From positions 1 to 41,408 of the forward strand of contig JASEEU010000011.1 of assembly GCA_030019445.1 (NCBI GenBank): DNA of 41,408 nucleotides, written 5' to 3'. Source of the DNA: Anaerosomatales bacterium. Lineage in GTDB: Bacteria; Actinomycetota; Coriobacteriia; Anaerosomatales; Anaerosomataceae. The notes below the pieces were generated by a model. That model worked only from the letters and a program-made list of their open reading frames with translations. It had not been told where the DNA came from and made no database searches. The position numbers and the translations under genes are program-made. This document shows, in pieces, positions 40,421 through 41,408 of this stretch (position 1 is its first letter; every line of letters begins with the position of its first letter).

Positions 40421-41408
40421 ATGAGCCCTGATACTTCCACGCTCACTGCGTGCCCTGTGCTTCCCGACGAGACCGGCGATCCGGTGCCGCCTGAGGTCGG
40501 CCAGAGCGACGCGCAGGCGCGATTCGCCATCACGGGCATGACGTGCGCGTCGTGCTCGGCCATCATCGAGAAGATCGTCGGCAGGCTGCCGGGCATCGCT
40601 TCGGCGACCGTGAACCTCGCCGCCGAGAAGCTCGCGGTGACCTATGACTCCGCACGCATCTCCCCCGGCGACATCGTGGCCGCCGTCGAAGGCGCTGGCT
40701 ACGGCGCGACGCTGCTCGACGAAGCGGCTCCCGCGCCCGGCGGGACCGTCCGTCTCGGCATCCTCGGCATGACGTGCTCGTCGTGCCAGGCGGTCGTCGA
40801 GAAGACGCTGTCGCGCGTGGACGGCGTGCGCTCGGCGGCCGTCAACCTCGCGAACGAGACCGCCACCGTGGTGATCGACCCGACCGCGGTCGGCGTCGAC
40901 GAGCTCATCGGCGCGATCCGTGCCGCCGGCTACGACGCCCTCGTCAAGGCGGATGCGGCACCCGGCGCCGAGCCGCGCGATGCGCAGCGTGCCGCCCAGG
41001 AGAAGGCCGAGAAGCGTGCGCTCGTCCGCTTCTGGAGCTCGGTGGCGCTCTCGGTCCCGCTCTTCTTCATCGCGATGGTCCCGCCGTTCATGATGACGGT
41101 GCCCGAGGCGACCGCCTCGTGGCTCTCGGCCACCCTGGGCGGCACCTTCGACGCCATGCTCGTGCACAAGTGGATGATGTTCGCGCTGACCACGCCGGTG
41201 CAGTTCGTGATCGGCTGGCAGTTCTACCGCGGCGCCTGGGGCGCCATCAAGCAGCGCGCCGGCAACATGGACACGCTGATCGCGATCGGCACCTCGGCGG
41301 CGTACTTCTACAGCCTCGCGGCGACCGTCGTCCCCACCCTGGCGGAGGAGCCTGTCTTCTACGAGACGAGCGCGCTGCTGATCACGTTCGTCCTGCTCGG
41401 CAAGCTGC
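40421..41408 (+). CDS. copA: Copper-transporting P-type ATPase CopA, 3' end cut by the window edge
   Basis: The first 329 codons of a P1B-type ATPase; no stop appears before the window ends. Two heavy-metal-associated domains are complete: GMTCASC at about 44-50 and GMTCSSC at about 117-123, each in a beta-alpha-beta-beta-alpha-beta context. The first membrane helices follow (about 200 onwards, FWSSVALSVPLFFIAMVPPF) with GNMDTLIAIGTSAAYFYS, typical of CopA helix 4. The ATG has GGAG six bases upstream. CPC, DKTG and later domains lie beyond the edge. It exports Cu(I) and closes this visible copper operon. Confidence 0.92.
   Translation, partial: MSPDTSTLTACPVLPDETGDPVPPEVGQSDAQARFAITGMTCASCSAIIEKIVGRLPGIASATVNLAAEKLAVTYDSARISPGDIVAAVEGAGYGATLLDEAAPAPGGTVRLGILGMTCSSCQAVVEKTLSRVDGVRSAAVNLANETATVVIDPTAVGVDELIGAIRAAGYDALVKADAAPGAEPRDAQRAAQEKAEKRALVRFWSSVALSVPLFFIAMVPPFMMTVPEATASWLSATLGGTFDAMLVHKWMMFALTTPVQFVIGWQFYRGAWGAIKQRAGNMDTLIAIGTSAAYFYSLAATVVPTLAEEPVFYETSALLITFVLLGKL

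Noticed and set aside
1-41408. tRNA, rRNA, CRISPR or insertion-sequence elements
   Set aside because: I saw no tRNA cloverleaf, no rRNA segment, no spaced repeat array and no transposase or terminal inverted repeats in the intergenic stretches.

Overview
The window is GC-rich, densely packed bacterial chromosome with frequent GTG starts, ATGA/GTGA stop-start overlaps and strong GGAGG ribosome binding sites. The gene mix suggests a high-GC anaerobic or microaerophilic bacterium: ferredoxin, Isc-type Fe-S assembly under Rrf2 regulators, NifV-type acyltransferase with archaeal-style LeuC/LeuD, tandem DegV, and an MMPL exporter with a secreted partner. My best guess is a deep Actinomycetota lineage such as Coriobacteriia. 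This is inference from gene content and composition; no rRNA or other phylogenetic marker lies in the window.

Left end (1-2786): an integron. An intact integron integrase (intI, minus strand) is followed on its 3' side by a candidate attI. Two gene cassettes follow, read in the same direction as intI: a small membrane protein with its complete attC, then a trypsin-like serine protease whose attC runs off the left edge. The cassette-start core sites and the attC inverse core sites match as exact complements, which fixes the boundaries. Most integrons have intI pointing away from the array, so this one is inverted. It sits directly behind a nifV-type/leuC/leuD operon (2855-5823) with little room for its own promoter.

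Middle (6013-31919): mostly housekeeping and surface genes. These are a GNAT acetyltransferase, a ferredoxin, a GT4 glycosyltransferase, a PLP desulfhydrase/deaminase, a NYN/OST-HTH protein, secreted helical proteins, methyltransferase, lipoprotein, a cyclic-2,3-diphosphoglycerate-synthetase-like GTPase and two DegV proteins. Next come an MMPL exporter, its secreted coiled-coil partner and a TetR repressor with a perfect 20-bp palindrome; then a PAS-PAS-GGDEF diguanylate cyclase, a membrane phosphatase and a YhhN protein. An NAD-salvage pair (pncA, pncB), a flavodoxin-fold reductase, an MFS exporter and an rrf2-iscS-iscU cluster with a ferritin-like protein complete the section.

Right part (32091-41408): sulfur and copper. 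cysK is directly followed by a second Rrf2 regulator, resembling the CysK-CymR pairing. A metY-metX-metW methionine operon follows. Its roughly 200-nt leader contains a short reading frame with the run Met-Met-Asp-Met-Met-Met, then two mutually exclusive hairpins: a candidate methionine attenuator. A PrsW-type protease and a PH-domain membrane protein come next. The window ends in a copper-handling operon: a small Cys/Met-rich protein, a SafE-cupredoxin fusion, a second cupredoxin, and a CopA ATPase cut by the window edge. A consensus-perfect sigma-54-like promoter lies upstream of it.

The observations most worth following up are the inverted integron, the methionine-rich leader and the sigma-54-like promoter of the copper operon.
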